Notes under the pieces: model-generated
Told to the model about the DNA's origin: nothing
The model's database searches: none
What the model saw: the letters and a program-made list of their open reading frames with translations, nothing else
Part shown: in pieces, positions 5,298 through 6,368 of the stretch
How the letters are laid out: every line of letters starts with the position of its first letter
Numbering within the stretch: position 1 is the first letter of the stretch
Program-made: the position numbers and the translations under genes
Source: CAG-492 sp035388585
GTDB lineage: Bacteria > Bacillota > Clostridia > TANB77 > CAG-508
Direction of reading: 5' to 3'
DNA length: 6,368 nt
Assembly: GCA_035388585.1 (NCBI GenBank)
Contig: DAOOQE010000039.1
Location: forward strand, 1 to 6,368

Positions 5298-5969
5298 ATG
5301 TCTAATACAAGATATAATAAGGTATTAACTCTAATATTGGTGATTCTATTAATTGCAATTCTTGGAATAGCTGGATATTTTGGATATGAATATTATAAAA
5401 AATATATAAATAATAAAGAAACAACAAGTGTTTTACAAGAATTTGATAAAATTATTGTTGAGTTACCTAAAGAAGAAAGTTTAAATGACAATACTAATAG
5501 TGTGGAGCCTAGTAATGAAAATAAAGAAATAAATAAAGGTATTGATACAAAAGAACTTTATTATAGAGGATATAAGGTTATAGGAAAATTAGAAATGCCG
5601 AGTGTAAATCTACAATACCCTATATTAGATATGCTTACTGATGCAAAAGCTATTGATTACTCAATTGCTATGCAATATGGAGCAGGTGTAAATAAGGTTG
5701 GAAATACAGTTATTATTGGCCATAACACATATAATGGAACCTTTTTTGGAAAAAATAAAAAAATGAATATTGGTGATAGTATATATGCAACAGATTTAAA
5801 TGGTAATAGAGTGGAATACGAAATATATAATAAATATACTACACCCGGTTCGGATTTTTCATATGCAAGCAAAAATACAAATGGCACTAAGGAACTTACT
5901 TTAGTTACTTGTGAAAATAATAATAAAAATAGATTGATAATATGTGCCAAAGAAAAGAATATTATTTAA
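5298..5969 (+). CDS. Membrane-anchored sortase, probably class D-like
   Basis: A 223-residue sortase, a transpeptidase that cuts a C-terminal sorting signal on surface proteins and joins them to the cell wall or to pilin. One N-terminal membrane segment (about 9-29, LTLILVILLIAILGIAGYF after a short basic start) anchors it with the catalytic domain outside. A polar Asn/Glu/Lys-rich linker (about 38-85) leads to the sortase beta-barrel (about 90-220). Catalytic residues are visible: H142 in IIGHNTYNG, C205 in TLVTC and R212 in NRLIICAK. The class assignment is tentative, based on length, the single N-terminal anchor and the TLxTC form. ATG 5298 has AAGGAG at 5287-5292, 5 bases upstream. It lies 117 bases after the HIT gene. 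No pilin, LPxTG-type substrate or second sortase is in the window, so it may be a housekeeping enzyme with scattered substrates. Confidence 0.92.
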   Translation: MSNTRYNKVLTLILVILLIAILGIAGYFGYEYYKKYINNKETTSVLQEFDKIIVELPKEESLNDNTNSVEPSNENKEINKGIDTKELYYRGYKVIGKLEMPSVNLQYPILDMLTDAKAIDYSIAMQYGAGVNKVGNTVIIGHNTYNGTFFGKNKKMNIGDSIYATDLNGNRVEYEIYNKYTTPGSDFSYASKNTNGTKELTLVTCENNNKNRLIICAKEKNII

Positions 5970-5972
5970 AAC

Positions 5973-6050
5973 TAGTCAAGCATAGATTTAAAAATATATA
6001 GTTAAGCATATATTTAAAAGTATATAGTCAATAAAAAATTTAAAAGTATT
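5973..6050. repeat. Three tandem 26-bp repeats after the sortase gene
   Basis: Units at 5973-5998, 5999-6024 and 6025-6050 each begin TAGT and share the core ATTTAAAA at the same offset. Units 1 and 2 match at 23 of 26 bases (TAGTYAAGCATA core). Unit 3 matches unit 2 at 20 of 26, its centre having drifted to A-rich sequence. The array starts 4 bases after the sortase stop codon. It contains no strong dyad and no T tract, so it does not look like a terminator. Its role is unknown. Confidence 0.85.
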
Positions 6051-6124
6051 TTGCTTAAAAAAAAAGTGAAGTAAAAAAGTAAGTGCAATTTTGTTCAAAA
6101 AATTAATAATTATTATAAAATTAG

Positions 6125-6154
6125 TTGACAAAATAGTATTAAATGAGGTAAAAT
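6125..6154 (+). promoter_or_regulatory. Promoter of the tRNA-His/tRNA-Gln unit
   Basis: A perfect TTGACA (6125-6130) and TAAAAT (6149-6154, five of six) are separated by 18 bases. Transcription should begin near 6160-6162, about 21 bases before the tRNA-His gene and within or just before the 6158-6177 hairpin. It resembles the tRNA-Leu promoter at the other end of the window. Confidence 0.85.
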
Positions 6155-6157
6155 AAT

Positions 6158-6177
6158 AAGTGCATGTTGATGCACTT
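6158..6177 (+). promoter_or_regulatory. Hairpin at the tRNA-His transcript start
   Basis: AAGTGCAT (6158-6165) and ATGCACTT (6170-6177) form a perfect 8-bp stem around GTTG. It covers the expected transcription start and ends 4 bases before G-1 of tRNA-His. No T tract of terminator type follows. It could be a DNA dyad bound by a protein, or a 5' leader stem that shapes RNase P processing. The same TAAGTGCA string also occurs at 6080-6087 upstream of the promoter. Confidence 0.6.
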
Positions 6178-6181
6178 TGAT

Positions 6182-6259
6182 GGTAGATGTAGCTCAGTTG
6201 GTTAGAGCGCTAGTTTGTGGCACTAGAGGCCGTGGGTTCAAATCCCATCTTCTACCCCA
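6182..6259 (+). tRNA. tRNA-His (anticodon GUG)
   Basis: This is a complete tRNA with an encoded G-1 (6182) facing C73 (6256), the identity signature of histidine tRNAs, and an encoded CCA (6257-6259). The anticodon stem CTAGT/ACTAG closes the loop TTGTGGC, with anticodon GTG at 6217-6219, reading CAC and CAU. The D stem GCTC/GAGC and the T stem GTGGG/CCCAT (with one G:U pair) around TTCAAAT are regular. The acceptor stem GTAGATG (6183-6189) against CTTCTAC (6249-6255) pairs at six of seven positions. Position 6 (T6188) faces T6250 at position 67, a U:U mismatch. tRNA-Gln follows after 9 bases, so the two are processed from one transcript. Confidence 0.96.
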
Positions 6260-6268
6260 TTTATATAT

Positions 6269-6342
6269 TGGGCTGTAGCCAAGCGGTAAGGCATCAGACT
6301 TTGACTCTGACACCGCTAGTTCGAATCTAGCCAGCCCAACCA
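6269..6342 (+). tRNA. tRNA-Gln (anticodon UUG)
   Basis: A 74-base tRNA with encoded CCA (6340-6342) and discriminator A6339. The acceptor stem TGGGCTG (6269-6275) pairs fully with CAGCCCA (6332-6338), including the U1:A72 pair typical of glutamine tRNAs. The anticodon stem TCAGA/TCTGA closes the loop CTTTGAC, with anticodon TTG at 6301-6303, reading CAA. The T arm GCTAG/CTAGC surrounds TTCGAAT. No terminator is visible in the remaining 26 bases, so the unit may continue beyond the window. Confidence 0.97.
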
Positions 6343-6368
6343 TAAATTAACCGTGAACTATTTATTTT

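Noticed and set aside
5657..5950. 97-codon reverse-strand open frame inside the sortase gene
   Set aside because: It overlaps the sortase catalytic region, including His142 and Cys205. The hydrophobic product is the expected antisense of Asn/Lys-rich coding sequence.
5973..6050. CRISPR array or intrinsic terminator after the sortase
   Set aside because: The 26-bp units abut each other without spacers, and they contain no stable stem followed by a T tract.

Overview
The window comes from a very AT-rich, low-GC Gram-positive bacterium, most likely a member of the Clostridia. The evidence is strong AGGAG-type ribosome binding sites, AGA-dominated arginine codons, housekeeping promoters close to TTGACA/TATAAT, tRNA genes with encoded CCA ends, a sortase, and protein sequences (MtaB, HIT, sortase) of clostridial type. 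Coding and intergenic DNA differ sharply: the spacers are almost pure A/T with simple repeats, so the few G/C-containing patches in them stand out. All recognised genes are on the + strand. I recognise no insertion sequence, CRISPR array or toxin-antitoxin pair.

Layout. Positions 31-227 are a complete tRNA-Leu(UAA) unit: promoter, tRNA with CCA, and intrinsic terminator. Positions 228-654 hold no recognisable gene but contain a second, ownerless terminator hairpin (336-365) and a bulged G/C-containing inverted repeat (582-598). Positions 655-1060 are a two-gene cassette: a 66-residue XRE/Cro-type DNA-binding protein, then a 66-residue protein whose second half resembles the repeat found next to homing endonucleases. 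Positions 1137-2520 are a well-formed extended -10 promoter and mtaB, the tRNA t6A37 methylthiotransferase. A 354-base AT-only leader with an 8-bp tandem repeat then precedes alaS (2875-4647), which encodes an unusually short alanyl-tRNA synthetase of 590 residues. The HIT-family protein (4833-5180) and a membrane-anchored sortase (5298-5969) follow on the same strand, each with its own Shine-Dalgarno site and no clear terminator between them. Three 26-bp tandem repeats follow the sortase. The window ends with a promoter, a leader hairpin and a tRNA-His(GUG)-tRNA-Gln(UUG) pair.

How the genes fit together. Much of the window serves translation: three tRNAs, one tRNA-modifying enzyme for ANN-decoding tRNAs, and one aminoacyl-tRNA synthetase. 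HIT proteins of the HinT type can hydrolyse aminoacyl-adenylates, so the HIT gene beside alaS may be connected, but that is inference. The sortase is a cell-surface function whose substrates are not in the window, and the XRE cassette is probably an independent regulatory unit.

The best leads are: (1) the reduced alanyl-tRNA synthetase, which keeps its active site and editing zinc ligands but lacks the usual beta-barrel segment before the editing site and the whole C-terminal C-Ala domain; (2) a perfect 11-bp hairpin placed exactly between the alaS Shine-Dalgarno and its ATG, which would turn an unworkable 35-nt spacing into 9 nt; (3) the XRE/small-protein cassette with a candidate operator; and (4) a U:U mismatch in the tRNA-His acceptor stem together with a promoter-proximal hairpin.
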